Shown here in pieces: positions 32,530-42,007 of a stretch of DNA of 44,251 nt; position 1 is the stretch's first letter, and each line of letters starts with the position of its first letter. The position numbers were made by a program, and so were the translations under genes. The DNA comes from a virus: the IMG/VR virus record IMGVR_UViG_3300035670_000420, positions 1 through 44,251 of that record, one strand, 5' to 3'. The notes beneath the pieces were generated by a model. It ran no database searches and was not told the origin of the DNA. It saw only the letters and a program-made list of their open reading frames with translations.

Positions 32530-35500
32530 TTATACGTTACCTGTACGCAGTTTTTCTAAATCTGCTTTAGATACTTTGAAGTTTGTAGCTGGTAATTTGT
32601 TACCAACATTGAATTTGACACTATCGGGTGTCTTTAGTTTGGCTATTTTAGGAGCACTTCTTGATGATTTACCCTGTACTTTGGGTATAGATAGCTTAAT
32701 TGCCTTAGCCTTTTTGGGTGTCATAGACTTATTTAGGTTTTGTACTGCTTTTTTAAGGAACTGTAATCTACCTATTTCTGCTTCTGCTTCTTCTGCAGAG
32801 ATTAGTTTTAACTCATACATCTTAACTATGTCGTTAATCCTACTTGATATCTTAGATTGATAGTCTGATAGTGTTTCTTTATCTAATGCTGACTTACCTG
32901 TAAGTTCGGGCGGTGTTAAATCAGGATTCTTTTTGATTGATGCTGTCTCACCCTTATCTGAATCCCAATATATCCACTTATCATCTGTTTCCTGCATCTG
33001 ACCTGACTCTTTAACCTTTTCTCTTACCTTTGTTTCCTCTGCATTCTTCTCTCTTGTCTGCATTATCTCTTGATAGGTAGCTTTTTTATCTGTAGATTGT
33101 TTGAGTACCTCAGTTTGTTTTTCGCTTAGTGGTCGTCTATCTTCTTTGAAGTATTCTTTGGCTTCAGGAGTAGAATATTGACCAAATATTGCCGATTGTA
33201 ACTTTCTATTTTCAGGTACTAAAAACCTCGCACCACCTGATTTGGTTGAACTATAACCTTGCTGTCCTGCTTTTAATCCCTGAAATGTCTTTTTAATTTG
33301 TGAACCCGCAGGTGCTAATAAGACTAGGGTTTTAGCCAACTTATCTTTACCCTTAGACTTCTCGTACTCATCTCCGAATATCATCTGATGTGCGCCTGTT
33401 AGTGCTTGTAATGCTGGGGTATCTGCTATTTTCTGCTCCCCTGTAATAAAATCTGAAAATGGGAGGTTGTCTTTCCAATCTAAGCCAATTAACTTCCCTA
33501 TGGTAGCAAGCATCAAAACACTACCCGCACTAAACCTAACAAGTCCTGCTACATCTTTAGACTTTATCATCTCGCCAAGAAACTCTGCTTGTTTTAGATT
33601 GAATGATTGAAACTGTCCGAGGGTTTTATTTATATCACTTCGTAATATTTGTGGTGTGTCTATTGCACCGAATGTGAATTGTGTGTCTCTAACTATTTGT
33701 TTTGCAAAATCTACCGCCTCTACCTCACTCATTCCTTTTGCTATAGCCTTCTTCTTAGCACCATAGTAAGCAGAACCCCTATTTATCTTTTCAGCAAGGT
33801 CAAAGAACGTGAATAAGAACTTGTCGAGTTTCTCAACTCCTCTTTTCATAGCACTCACACTTCTGTCGGCTACAAAACTATCATCTAACACTCCTACTCT
33901 TTTAAGTTCTTCTAATCCGTCTTTAGTACCTAATCTTTTTGCAATATCAACATATCCAAGAATAGTGTATTTTTCCCCTAGCTTAGCGTATGTATTTACC
34001 CCCTGTGTTAAGTTCCTTGTAGCACTACCAATGTTTAGTCCTAAAGCACCTCTATAAATTTGCTTTCTCCACTTGCTTGATAGATACGCTGTCGGTCTTG
34101 CAGTAAATCTATAACCAGCGACAGACTTTATAGCGTTATCAAAAAGAGATTCTAGTTCTGTTGGTCTCATATTTAAGGCGTCTGCGTACTTTTTTACATA
34201 TTTATATGACTCCAAATCCAACGACTCTGACGCATATTTCAACTTTTCGAGAGCCGGATCCATATTAACTTTTCTTGTTGCCCTCTTTACATACGCATCA
34301 AGTGCCGCCCAAACATCCTCTTTATACCCCTGTTTACCTAACCTTTGAGTTACAAAAGGATCATAGACAGAACCGGGTACTTTCTCTGCTATTAACTTTG
34401 CAAATTCAGGGTCTATATCAGTTCCCTCTACGCCTTTTTCCCAAATATGTGTTATGTAGCTTGATATTCTCTTATCTTCAGGTAGTTCTAGTTTATCAGC
34501 CCAATCTTTTAGGTATGTCTTTATCTCGTTTGCTATTTTTAGCTGTGTGTCAGATAGATTAACCTTCTGACCATCTAGGTATTTGAATATAGCTTGGGAA
34601 CTTTCCTTATCAGGTGCTTGTTTATACCATTCGTTTATCTTGTTTAACTCTATGTTCTTATCGGATTTATACTTATCCCAACCCTTCCTTATCAGTTTAG
34701 CTTCCTTTTCAAGTCCCATCTTATTTAATACCTTTTCAGGTGTTCTAAGTACATCAAGTGCGTTAGCTTTCATTTTAGGAGACATTCTGTTTGTCCTTAG
34801 AGATGCCTCAAACTCCGAGAATTCTGGGCTTTTTTGTGGTATAATCCCATCATATGAAGAAGATTCTTTCGATAATTTATTGGTTATCGCCTGTATTTCT
34901 TGTATTGTTTTTCCTATTGGGGTCAGATTACCCTTTGGCGATTCCGATGTATATTTATTGGACTGTGATAGGACTTGCTGTGGCGTTTTTCCTAGGTATT
35001 CTTCTGTTTGTTTTGGTAAAGAGATTTTTGCGTTCTGATTCTGACGAGAAGTTAAGACAGCTTGGGGTTTTGTTTTTAATACTACTTGTTCTTGGGGTAT
35101 CGTTTTTCCTACAGAGCCATTTTTCTGATTAAGTATATCCATTCCCTGTTTTACACTTAGTTTATTAGCCTGTTCTGGTGTTAATCCTGCTTCCTTTACC
35201 AACCTATCATTGTAGGTCATTAAATCTTTTAACTTTTCTTGTCCCCTAACCTTTAAGTCTTGTGGTATAATCTTAGGTAATGAAGGGGTCTCTACAGGCT
35301 TTAAAGCAGTTTCTAAGTTGGGTTGGATTTTTGGTACTTCTGGGCTTATTGGTTGGGGTTTTTGTCCTTTACCCAATTTCCCTGCTTTTTGACTAGCATT
35401 ATCTTGAATAGCTTTTACACCACCGGCTAGGGCAAACCCTAACATTGATTTATTTGCATCAAATTTAACTCTCCATTTACCATCTTCATCTTGATAGGGT

Positions 35501-36381
35501 TCTATCCCAGCCATCATACCGAATATTGCATTGTTATCTTTGTTATTTTTGAAATAAGCTCTAGTACCTTTTATAAACTTATCCTTGGTAGTATAGCTTC
35601 CCTTTTTTGTTCTGAAGTCATTACCAAATATACTCTTTACCTCAGCTCTAACAGCTCTTAAGGCTTCTTCTGGACTGTTAAACTTAGTTTTGCTAAATCC
35701 TTTTACTAATTTGTCCTCAAATCTACCTAAGGCTAAATTTGTAACTGTGTCCAATGCAAGCGAAAGGGTTGGATGAGATTCTCTTATACCAATTGCATCA
35801 GATATAAACATATCCTTTGCGCTACCACTAAAGTCTATATCTAGTGGGTTTTTCCCTGTTCTTAGTTTATTCAAAGACTCAAATGCTGTATTTTCAGCAA
35901 GAGTTGTTCCCTGACCGAACGGGGACATCCTAAAATTAGCGTATAAACCTTGTAGCAATCCCGTACCAGCTTGTAGAGAACCCTTACCTATCTGTCCTAA
36001 AGCGTACTTTCTCTCTGATGTGTCTAACCCACCTTTTAGAGCCTGTGGAACATACGATAATCCCTCGCCAATCTTCGCTCCACCGATTGCACTTTCCCTA
36101 CCACCTTGCCAAAGTGTAGCACCTGTTCTTAACTGACCTAATCCAAGATTAGTTACTGCTCTCAGAGGTTTTGATTTTATTCTATCTGCTTCTTTGGATA
36201 ATACATCTACCTCACTAACTAGATTTCTTTTACCGGAAGTGAAGTCTTGGATGTTCTTTTGAACTTGGGCTGCGGGAGCTACTATATTTTGATTAACAAA
36301 CCCACCATAGTGTGTGGGATTAAGTGCATTCTTAACCTTCTTAATCTTGGATTGAATATACGCTGATATCTTATCTTTCAT
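32530..36381 (-). CDS. Large internal virion / ejection protein
   Basis: 1283 residues from the ATG at 36381, after late element 4 (no ribosome site). The N-terminus has amphipathic and Gly/Ala-rich helices (LGQLRTGATLWQGGRESAIG). The middle (about 380-520) is a polar linker rich in Gln, Lys, Ser and Pro. The later part (about 560-1050) is helical with SATRNLTQGVNTYAKLGEKY and KFLFTFFDLAEKINRGSAYY. A short hydrophobic stretch (SAGSVLMLATIGKLIGL) is present. Podovirus injection proteins have this size and place. No lytic domain is visible. An antisense membrane ORF lies over its linker. Confidence 0.65.
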   Translation of the reverse strand: MKDKISAYIQSKIKKVKNALNPTHYGGFVNQNIVAPAAQVQKNIQDFTSGKRNLVSEVDVLSKEADRIKSKPLRAVTNLGLGQLRTGATLWQGGRESAIGGAKIGEGLSYVPQALKGGLDTSERKYALGQIGKGSLQAGTGLLQGLYANFRMSPFGQGTTLAENTAFESLNKLRTGKNPLDIDFSGSAKDMFISDAIGIRESHPTLSLALDTVTNLALGRFEDKLVKGFSKTKFNSPEEALRAVRAEVKSIFGNDFRTKKGSYTTKDKFIKGTRAYFKNNKDNNAIFGMMAGIEPYQDEDGKWRVKFDANKSMLGFALAGGVKAIQDNASQKAGKLGKGQKPQPISPEVPKIQPNLETALKPVETPSLPKIIPQDLKVRGQEKLKDLMTYNDRLVKEAGLTPEQANKLSVKQGMDILNQKNGSVGKTIPQEQVVLKTKPQAVLTSRQNQNAKISLPKQTEEYLGKTPQQVLSQSNKYTSESPKGNLTPIGKTIQEIQAITNKLSKESSSYDGIIPQKSPEFSEFEASLRTNRMSPKMKANALDVLRTPEKVLNKMGLEKEAKLIRKGWDKYKSDKNIELNKINEWYKQAPDKESSQAIFKYLDGQKVNLSDTQLKIANEIKTYLKDWADKLELPEDKRISSYITHIWEKGVEGTDIDPEFAKLIAEKVPGSVYDPFVTQRLGKQGYKEDVWAALDAYVKRATRKVNMDPALEKLKYASESLDLESYKYVKKYADALNMRPTELESLFDNAIKSVAGYRFTARPTAYLSSKWRKQIYRGALGLNIGSATRNLTQGVNTYAKLGEKYTILGYVDIAKRLGTKDGLEELKRVGVLDDSFVADRSVSAMKRGVEKLDKFLFTFFDLAEKINRGSAYYGAKKKAIAKGMSEVEAVDFAKQIVRDTQFTFGAIDTPQILRSDINKTLGQFQSFNLKQAEFLGEMIKSKDVAGLVRFSAGSVLMLATIGKLIGLDWKDNLPFSDFITGEQKIADTPALQALTGAHQMIFGDEYEKSKGKDKLAKTLVLLAPAGSQIKKTFQGLKAGQQGYSSTKSGGARFLVPENRKLQSAIFGQYSTPEAKEYFKEDRRPLSEKQTEVLKQSTDKKATYQEIMQTREKNAEETKVREKVKESGQMQETDDKWIYWDSDKGETASIKKNPDLTPPELTGKSALDKETLSDYQSKISSRINDIVKMYELKLISAEEAEAEIGRLQFLKKAVQNLNKSMTPKKAKAIKLSIPKVQGKSSRSAPKIAKLKTPDSVKFNVGNKLPATNFKVSKADLEKLRTGNV
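34837..34845 (+). promoter_or_regulatory. Perfect extended -10 box on plus strand
   Basis: TGG-TATAAT (34837-34845) is an exact extended -10 element, eight bases before the ATG of the antisense ORF at 34854. There is no good -35. A start here would give a nearly leaderless mRNA. Confidence 0.35.
34854..35132 (+). CDS. Candidate antisense small membrane protein (92 aa)
   Basis: It reads opposite to the linker of the large virion protein. It shows three hydrophobic segments (about 5-22, 29-52, 69-87) separated by charged loops (VKRFLRSDSDEKLRQ), a natural-looking topology with a Met-Lys-Lys start. There is no ribosome site. AT-rich antisense of a Gln/Lys/Ser linker can give hydrophobic codons by chance, so it may be a shadow. 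If real, exclusion of other phages is a typical role for such proteins. Confidence 0.3.
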   Translation: MKKILSIIYWLSPVFLVLFFLLGSDYPLAIPMYIYWTVIGLAVAFFLGILLFVLVKRFLRSDSDEKLRQLGVLFLILLVLGVSFFLQSHFSD

Positions 36382-36417
36382 AAGATACAACTAAAAAAAT
36401 GGGGAGTAAATATCAAT
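36382..36417 (-). promoter_or_regulatory. Late element 4 (TTGATA-17-TAGTTG)
   Basis: TTGATA at 36411-36416, a 17-bp spacer with the T-run, TAGTTG at 36388-36393, and the ATG at 36381 six bases on. Confidence 0.7.
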
Positions 36418-37625
36418 TAAGCAAATATGTTAGTCTCTTTTTCTTTCTTGTTAGGTGTGTATGAATACATACCATTAAGGATAGATTGTGAGTTTACATT
36501 AGATGGTCCTAGGGCATTTGCGTTAGCCATGTTCTCCTGACCCTGACCTTGAATACTTGCTTGTTGTCCTACCTCTTGCTCGGCATACTGATTCTGTGTA
36601 CCTAGATAGTTTGTCCACTCGGTTGCTTGCTGTTGAAGGCTTGTTATTGCCGCCTGTTTCTGATTCTCTAATTCGTATGTTCTTTGTGTCTGAACATCTT
36701 TCAAGTATTGGACTCTTTCTCTAAACTCATACATAGCCTCTAACTTTAGTTGGGCTTTCTGTTGATTAAGTTCGTTTCTCATACCTTCAATCTCGTTTAG
36801 TTTGTCTTGAAACGCTAACTTGGCTTGGGATAGTGCGGCCTCTGCCTGTTGATTTAACTGTTGAACCATAGAATCTGCTTCTCTTGTAACGTCATTTATC
36901 TTTGTAGTAATACCTTGAATAACCTGATTGGCTGTATTTGTAATTGTTCCTAACTGTTTTTGAAATTCTCTAGCACCTATCTCACTTGCCGCCTGACCTA
37001 CTGATGAAACACCACCGAATGCTTGTCTATTTCTTGCTGTTAGTTCATTGAATAGGTTTCGTGCTGATCCATAGGCATCTTGCTGTTGATATTGTGCTGT
37101 ACCAATCTGATTATTTAAGTTTGAAATACCTGATTGTGCGTTTGATTGTACTGTAGGTATCTGTGAGGTATAAGGTGTGGTGTAGATATTGTAGTAATCC
37201 TGTTCCCCACCTCTTATGGTATTCTCTAATTTGTTAAGATAGTCGTATGATTCATCATATACATTTTCTACTTCTTTTACGTGGTTTAGGTAATCTTCAT
37301 AACTATCAAAACCATACTCTTGGGCTAATAAATCTTGCTCACTAATATCATCTGATGTTTTAATTGTAGAATCTACAGCAGTACCGGGGTTAACTAAATC
37401 CGATGTTGGTGTACCTATTGAAGTATCAACACTTGTAGGAGTAGCAGATGAGGGCTGAATATAATGAGGGCTAGATGGGTCTTGACTCTCTTGACTATAG
37501 TTATAGTCGGTAGTTCTCATACCGGCATCGAATATAGAACCCTTATTACCACCAAACAGACTCTCGGTGATTCCTAATTCTGGTAAACCTAACCAATTTC
37601 CTTGTCCATATAATCCGAATGACAT
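36417..37625 (-). CDS. Internal virion protein, coiled coil
   Basis: 402 residues. An N-terminal low-complexity part (Thr/Ser/Pro/Asp), then a long Gln-rich helical region (about 190-340) with LNQQAEAALSQAKLAFQDKL and KAQLKLEAMYEFRERVQYL. Such Gln/Ala coiled coils are typical of ejection or internal proteins adjacent to portal genes. No catalytic motif. No ribosome site (late element 5). Confidence 0.65.
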   Translation of the reverse strand: MSFGLYGQGNWLGLPELGITESLFGGNKGSIFDAGMRTTDYNYSQESQDPSSPHYIQPSSATPTSVDTSIGTPTSDLVNPGTAVDSTIKTSDDISEQDLLAQEYGFDSYEDYLNHVKEVENVYDESYDYLNKLENTIRGGEQDYYNIYTTPYTSQIPTVQSNAQSGISNLNNQIGTAQYQQQDAYGSARNLFNELTARNRQAFGGVSSVGQAASEIGAREFQKQLGTITNTANQVIQGITTKINDVTREADSMVQQLNQQAEAALSQAKLAFQDKLNEIEGMRNELNQQKAQLKLEAMYEFRERVQYLKDVQTQRTYELENQKQAAITSLQQQATEWTNYLGTQNQYAEQEVGQQASIQGQGQENMANANALGPSNVNSQSILNGMYSYTPNKKEKETNIFA

Positions 37626-37664
37626 AATAACTCACAACTAAAAAAATCAAATGATAAAATCAAA
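37626..37664 (-). promoter_or_regulatory. Late element 5 (TTGATT-17-TAGTTG)
   Basis: TTGATT at 37658-37663, a 17-bp spacer ending in Ts, TAGTTG at 37635-37640. The ATG at 37625 is three bases further than in the other copies. Confidence 0.65.
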
Positions 37665-37893
37665 TGGATTTGAAGTAATCTTGGTTCTTCTTATCGGAGT
37701 AAAAATCGTTTAGTTCTTGAATGGGGAAATCCCCAGCATCCATAAATCCAATACCACATTTCTTGCACTCAACTCTGTTAGCGGCAACTCTATAAAAGAA
37801 ATGACTACACCTCTTGTCATCTAATACAAGATTGTCTGATTCATAGATATCTTCTTCAAAGTCGTCTTTAGATTTTGTAGCTTGATAAGACAT
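37660..37893 (-). CDS. Small zinc-ribbon protein (77 aa)
   Basis: Acidic N-terminus, then CSHFFYRVAANRVECKKCG, giving CxH and CxxC pairs about 12 residues apart. This treble-clef-like pattern is common in small proteins encoded next to phage portals. GGAGGG precedes the ATG. It overlaps the upstream gene by 26 bases. Confidence 0.7.
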   Translation of the reverse strand: MSYQATKSKDDFEEDIYESDNLVLDDKRCSHFFYRVAANRVECKKCGIGFMDAGDFPIQELNDFYSDKKNQDYFKSI

Positions 37894-38179
37894 CGTTGCC
37901 CTCCGCTTTCTTGGTCAGAGAATCCATCATATCTAAATTGTTATCTATAAACTGATTAAGTTTCCTTATTGCCTCTGCTTCTCCGTATGCTTGGGTATAA
38001 GGAAGTATCATATCTTCAATATTTGCGTGGGATTTAGGGTTGGGCCACTCAACCATAGATAAAAGATAAGGTAATAATATATCTTTCCATCCGGGAGTGC
38101 TTACTGTTGCAGATACCTGCTGTGCTTGTGCAAGTAATTCTGCTTCTTCTTTAGTGAGTTTGTTTATGTTTGCTTTCAT
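37868..38179 (-). CDS. Hypothetical protein in head operon (103 aa)
   Basis: Helical (LTKEEAELLAQAQQ, AEAIRKLNQFIDNNLD), between portal and zinc-ribbon genes. The ATG is preceded by TATTAGTTAGGT, with no strong ribosome site; a related AGTTAGGT context occurs at 42961. Confidence 0.6.
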   Translation of the reverse strand: MKANINKLTKEEAELLAQAQQVSATVSTPGWKDILLPYLLSMVEWPNPKSHANIEDMILPYTQAYGEAEAIRKLNQFIDNNLDMMDSLTKKAEGNDVLSSYKI

Positions 38180-38205
38180 ACCTAACTAATATAAAAGCAA
38201 TAAAA

Positions 38206-40167
38206 TTATATCAAGGGTTGTTGAGATTGTCCTTGGGGCATCATACCTTGTTCCATAGGCATTCCCTGTTGTGGCATACCCATTGGTTGTTGTGGTAGTT
38301 GTTCAAACAACTTTTCCCCATCTCCAATACCCATATCTTCAAACACATCAACGAGTAGGTCTTTGACTTTAATCTTGAATCCTTCTTGGGCTAACATCTG
38401 CTGTGTTGCACCACCCATTATTAACTCTAATGCCTTACTTCTACCCTGTATTTGCTCTTGGTATGACCCTACAGCCATTGATTTTACATCAGGGATGTAA
38501 TCATACCTTCCATCTAAGTCATCAGGTGTAATCAAAAGTGAGGCTAATTGACCTGTTTCATCCATTTCAAGTTTAGGTCTAACATCAAAGTTCTCGGGAT
38601 TCTTCTCATTTGGATTCATAATCACAGGATAGTTAGGTACTTGTAGTGATTCAGACATTGCTTTTATTGATGAGTTTGTCATTAAGGATGCGTCTTGTGA
38701 TATTAACTCTCTCATCTCTCTCATTGCCTCCGGTGGTACATCCATTGAATCAAGTCCGAGTTTCTTCATATCATTTAGGATATCTTTACCAACTACTCTT
38801 AGGACTTGAACGTGCTTTGTGGGGTCATCAAACATAAACTGTTGATTATTCTCAAGCCAAAGCATCATTATATCTTTTAAGTATTGCTCTAAGTATATTT
38901 GATTGTATTGGTCTCTTGATTGTTTCTGTTTTTCAAATGATTTAACCTCTGTTGCAGTCTTATCCCCACCCATTGGGTCTATATCAGACATTCCTTGAGT
39001 GGTTTCACCTATTGCTTCATTGAAAGCAGCCTTTAGTGCAGGATATACTGTTTGGAAGTTATTTATAGGACCATTACCTGATTGGTGTTCTTGTACGTTA
39101 TTAACTGAATCCCCTGTTAGCCACACTGCGTTAGGTCCATATACGAGTGTATCTATTCTTACAGATGAGTTGTTAGCAACCTTTATAGGTGGTCGCATGG
39201 TTAGATTCATTTCATCTATAAATCCACCTAACATGGCGTTTGCTGCTCTTTGTAGTGGAAGTACAGACTCAACTTCTGACTCACCATACACATCATCACC
39301 TACCGGATAGTATCTTAGTTGTGCTATTGGTATTCTTTTGTGGTCATAAGGATTATCTATATCTCTAATTATTAGTTTGAATCTAGGAACAAAGGTAATC
39401 CATCTATCTTTTCTATACTCTGTAACTACCTCAATGGTTGGGAATGACCTGTCAGTACCGACTCTATCCTCTAAACCTCTTATCTCTTTGGTTATTGAGT
39501 CATATAGTACATCTCTCCTATCGGATGTAGCAGTCTTTTTATCCGATGACATTAAGTCTTTTAGTTCATTAAGGTTGGTGTAGATAGGTTCAGGTGAGTT
39601 CTCATTTCTTTTCTCTAAATCTTGTAGGGATAGAAACTCTCTAACCTGTACCCAATTAGCATTTTTAACATGATTGGCTGTGAAATCTACAAATACATCC
39701 CTGTTATCTAGTATTTTAAGTTCGTTACCCTCGTAGGTTATCTCATCTCCTACTTCTTTTATTGACCAATATACAAGTCCAAAGGATGCACCGAATATTC
39801 TTGTTTGGATATCTGATAGGGCTACCTTTTCAATCATTGAGCCACCCTCGTCAGCCATATCCCATTGATAGTCTAATACAGCGTTATTGATTTTGGCTTT
39901 GACTACATCCCCACCCTCTCTTGGTACAAGTGTACCTCTAAGTTTAGAGTTGATAAGACGTGATGTCTTTCGTAGTATTGCTGATCTAATTAAAGGGTCA
40001 AATACTCTTGATAAGTAGGGCCATTTGTCAGGCAATACTCCAAAGTATGCGTTTAATGTATCATTCCAACCATTAGTTCTAGTTCGTCTGATATCATTAT
40101 CGTTTGAGGATGTAGTGTAGTGTTCAATTAGTTCAGTTACCAATTCATCTTTCTTTTTCTTAGCCAT
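38206..40167 (-). CDS. Portal protein (P22-like)
   Basis: 653 residues. Features of podovirus portals: GWNDTLNAYFGVLPDKWPYL, SAILRKTSRLINSKLRGTL, RYYPVGDDVYGESEVESVLP, and a C-terminal Gln/Met/Pro-rich tail. Twelve copies form the DNA channel at one capsid vertex and bind terminase. It lies directly after TerL. No ribosome site, but late element 6 abuts the ATG. Confidence 0.85.
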   Translation of the reverse strand: MAKKKKDELVTELIEHYTTSSNDNDIRRTRTNGWNDTLNAYFGVLPDKWPYLSRVFDPLIRSAILRKTSRLINSKLRGTLVPREGGDVVKAKINNAVLDYQWDMADEGGSMIEKVALSDIQTRIFGASFGLVYWSIKEVGDEITYEGNELKILDNRDVFVDFTANHVKNANWVQVREFLSLQDLEKRNENSPEPIYTNLNELKDLMSSDKKTATSDRRDVLYDSITKEIRGLEDRVGTDRSFPTIEVVTEYRKDRWITFVPRFKLIIRDIDNPYDHKRIPIAQLRYYPVGDDVYGESEVESVLPLQRAANAMLGGFIDEMNLTMRPPIKVANNSSVRIDTLVYGPNAVWLTGDSVNNVQEHQSGNGPINNFQTVYPALKAAFNEAIGETTQGMSDIDPMGGDKTATEVKSFEKQKQSRDQYNQIYLEQYLKDIMMLWLENNQQFMFDDPTKHVQVLRVVGKDILNDMKKLGLDSMDVPPEAMREMRELISQDASLMTNSSIKAMSESLQVPNYPVIMNPNEKNPENFDVRPKLEMDETGQLASLLITPDDLDGRYDYIPDVKSMAVGSYQEQIQGRSKALELIMGGATQQMLAQEGFKIKVKDLLVDVFEDMGIGDGEKLFEQLPQQPMGMPQQGMPMEQGMMPQGQSQQPLI

Positions 40168-40203
40168 ACTTGATAACTAAAAAAACAGCAATGAAATATC
40201 AAA
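40168..40203 (-). promoter_or_regulatory. Late element 6 (TTGATA-17-TAGTTA)
   Basis: TTGATA at 40197-40202, a 17-bp spacer, TAGTTA at 40174-40179, and the ATG at 40167 six bases on. It overlaps the TerL stop. Confidence 0.7.
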
Positions 40204-41500
40204 CACTCCACTTGCTAAAGTCGTTTAGGTTATATGGTGTAGGCTCGGGCTTAATGTACGAAACAATAACATATCTTAGTGCATCCATAGCATGGTCATT
40301 AGCCTTTTCAGGTTGGTCGGGTTGGTTTAGGTCTTGTGCTTGGGTTACACTTCTTTCTTTCCACCTATAAGTTTCTATTTCCTTTATTGTATTTACACAA
40401 TTTGAGAATATGAATAGTTTGGGTTGGCTTGTTAGTGTACCACCATTGCTTATAGCATTAACAAAGTGTCCGGGAACAACTTTAAGTCTTTCAGCAACCA
40501 GTTCAATACCATATCGTACCCAATTATCATTAGATGTACCTGTTTCTTTGTTTGCGGGTGTAATGTATATCCCTCTTGTTGCAAACTCACTTATCCATTG
40601 TGCGCCTGACGGGTCACCATACGATGCAACAACCCTACTAGAGTAAGGATTAGAGTTAATAACACCAGCGTGATAATCAATGGTTTGACCTGTGGCATAA
40701 TGCTCGGATATAACGTATATGTTATCATCGGTGTCGGATGCAACCCAGACACAGGCGGTTGGGTTTGTGCTACCAAAATCAATTCCTCTGTAGATATCCC
40801 AGTCATCAGGAACATCAAAGGGTTCGATGACGTGGGTTTCCCTTTCAAAATCTTTATACACCAAGCCTGTATATTTCCTAAAGTCTGCAAGATACTCTTG
40901 GGCAAATGTATCTTCTGTAAGTTCTTTTTTTGCATTGTCTAATTCCTCCTTAGAGATATGCGGATTATCGTAGGAGTTAAATCTCCAAGATTTATAATCC
41001 CCTTCCTGTAATCCAATTTGATATAACTCGTAAAAGTGATTGAAACCTTTGGGTGTAGATATAAACATTGCAGGTGCAACATAGTCAGTTAGTGTTGGTC
41101 TTAATACTTCTGACCATAACCATTCCCAATTTCTTATTGATGCTATTTCATCAATGATTAAGCCTCTTAGTTTAACTCCTCTTAGGTTATCCGGATTCTC
41201 TGCACCTTTTAACTCAATGGTTGAGCCATTCTTTAGTGTTATTGAAAGCTCAACCTCGTTTTTCTTTTGTATCCATTCTTTAGGTACTTCCTTAATGAGT
41301 TCTTTCCAATGTATCATCTTACTCATCTTGTATGTTGGGGATACAATCCAATACCTACCTACATTCTCAACAGCCCATTTTAATATTGTTAGTCGGGATA
41401 GGACTGACTTACCCGCACGTCTACCTGCTACAATTATTTTGAATCTATGAGTGTCTGTTGCAACCTCGTGTTGCCAATCAATTAGTTTTATCTTGGACAT
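40199..41500 (-). CDS. terL: Terminase large subunit
   Basis: 433 residues. ATPase part: AGRRAGKS Walker A (25-32), LIIDE Walker B (114-118) and ISTP (147-150). Nuclease part: GIDFGSTNP (239-247) and DHAMDALRY near the C-terminus. It pumps DNA into the prohead using ATP and cuts concatemers. Its start abuts the stop of TerS (TAATG). Only weak ribosome site features, so coupling is likely. Confidence 0.92.
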   Translation of the reverse strand: MSKIKLIDWQHEVATDTHRFKIIVAGRRAGKSVLSRLTILKWAVENVGRYWIVSPTYKMSKMIHWKELIKEVPKEWIQKKNEVELSITLKNGSTIELKGAENPDNLRGVKLRGLIIDEIASIRNWEWLWSEVLRPTLTDYVAPAMFISTPKGFNHFYELYQIGLQEGDYKSWRFNSYDNPHISKEELDNAKKELTEDTFAQEYLADFRKYTGLVYKDFERETHVIEPFDVPDDWDIYRGIDFGSTNPTACVWVASDTDDNIYVISEHYATGQTIDYHAGVINSNPYSSRVVASYGDPSGAQWISEFATRGIYITPANKETGTSNDNWVRYGIELVAERLKVVPGHFVNAISNGGTLTSQPKLFIFSNCVNTIKEIETYRWKERSVTQAQDLNQPDQPEKANDHAMDALRYVIVSYIKPEPTPYNLNDFSKWSV

Positions 41501-41853
41501 TATTCTTTTACAAATTCAATACTCATCTCACCACCGGCTATGTTTATTTGTGATTGTGGTCTATCGTCTGTTCTTATGGTTCTGTAAAGATTAACAAGTT
41601 CACCAAACTTAGCTCTATCCATTTTTTGTTCTATGAGTTCAAGTGTTTTATCTGCTATAGAGCCTTCTCTTAATGTTATGAATCGTTTCAGGAATGAATC
41701 AAACTCAGCCATTTGCTCGTTTGAAATATCAGAAGCATATCTAATTGCTGTTGCTCTTGATATTCCTAAGATATAGGCTACCTTCTCCCATGTGTATCCG
41801 GCATCTTTGAGAGTCTTACTTGCTTGTTTCATCATTGCTTTTGATACTGTCAT
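41500..41853 (-). CDS. terS: Terminase small subunit
   Basis: 117 residues with an N-terminal HTH (YTWEKVAYILGISRATAIRY, about 20-39) that would recognise the packaging start, a central helix and an acidic C-terminus. GGAGGTAAAAG precedes the ATG. Position upstream of TerL supports it. Confidence 0.75.
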   Translation of the reverse strand: MTVSKAMMKQASKTLKDAGYTWEKVAYILGISRATAIRYASDISNEQMAEFDSFLKRFITLREGSIADKTLELIEQKMDRAKFGELVNLYRTIRTDDRPQSQINIAGGEMSIEFVKE

Positions 41854-42007
41854 CTTTTACCTCCACATACATTGCCTCACCATTGAATTTTGGTAAGTGC
41901 ATAATTTGATCGTAAGCATACTCTCCTACTTCAAATGAAATAGTATAACTACCATCTATCTTTGGTCCTGCTATTTTTACTTTATCTGCTATGAATTGTA
42001 TTCTCAT
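41816..42007 (-). CDS. Hypothetical protein (63 aa)
   Basis: Small beta-rich protein; GGGGG before the ATG. It overlaps TerS by 38 bases. No family recognised. Confidence 0.6.
   Translation of the reverse strand: MRIQFIADKVKIAGPKIDGSYTISFEVGEYAYDQIMHLPKFNGEAMYVEVKDDSIKSNDETSK

Noticed and set aside
34583-35038. Plus-strand 151-codon ORF over the virion gene
   Set aside because: Composition is Ser/Leu/Cys-rich without domain pattern, and no promoter or ribosome site is at its start; another frame there is a better candidate.
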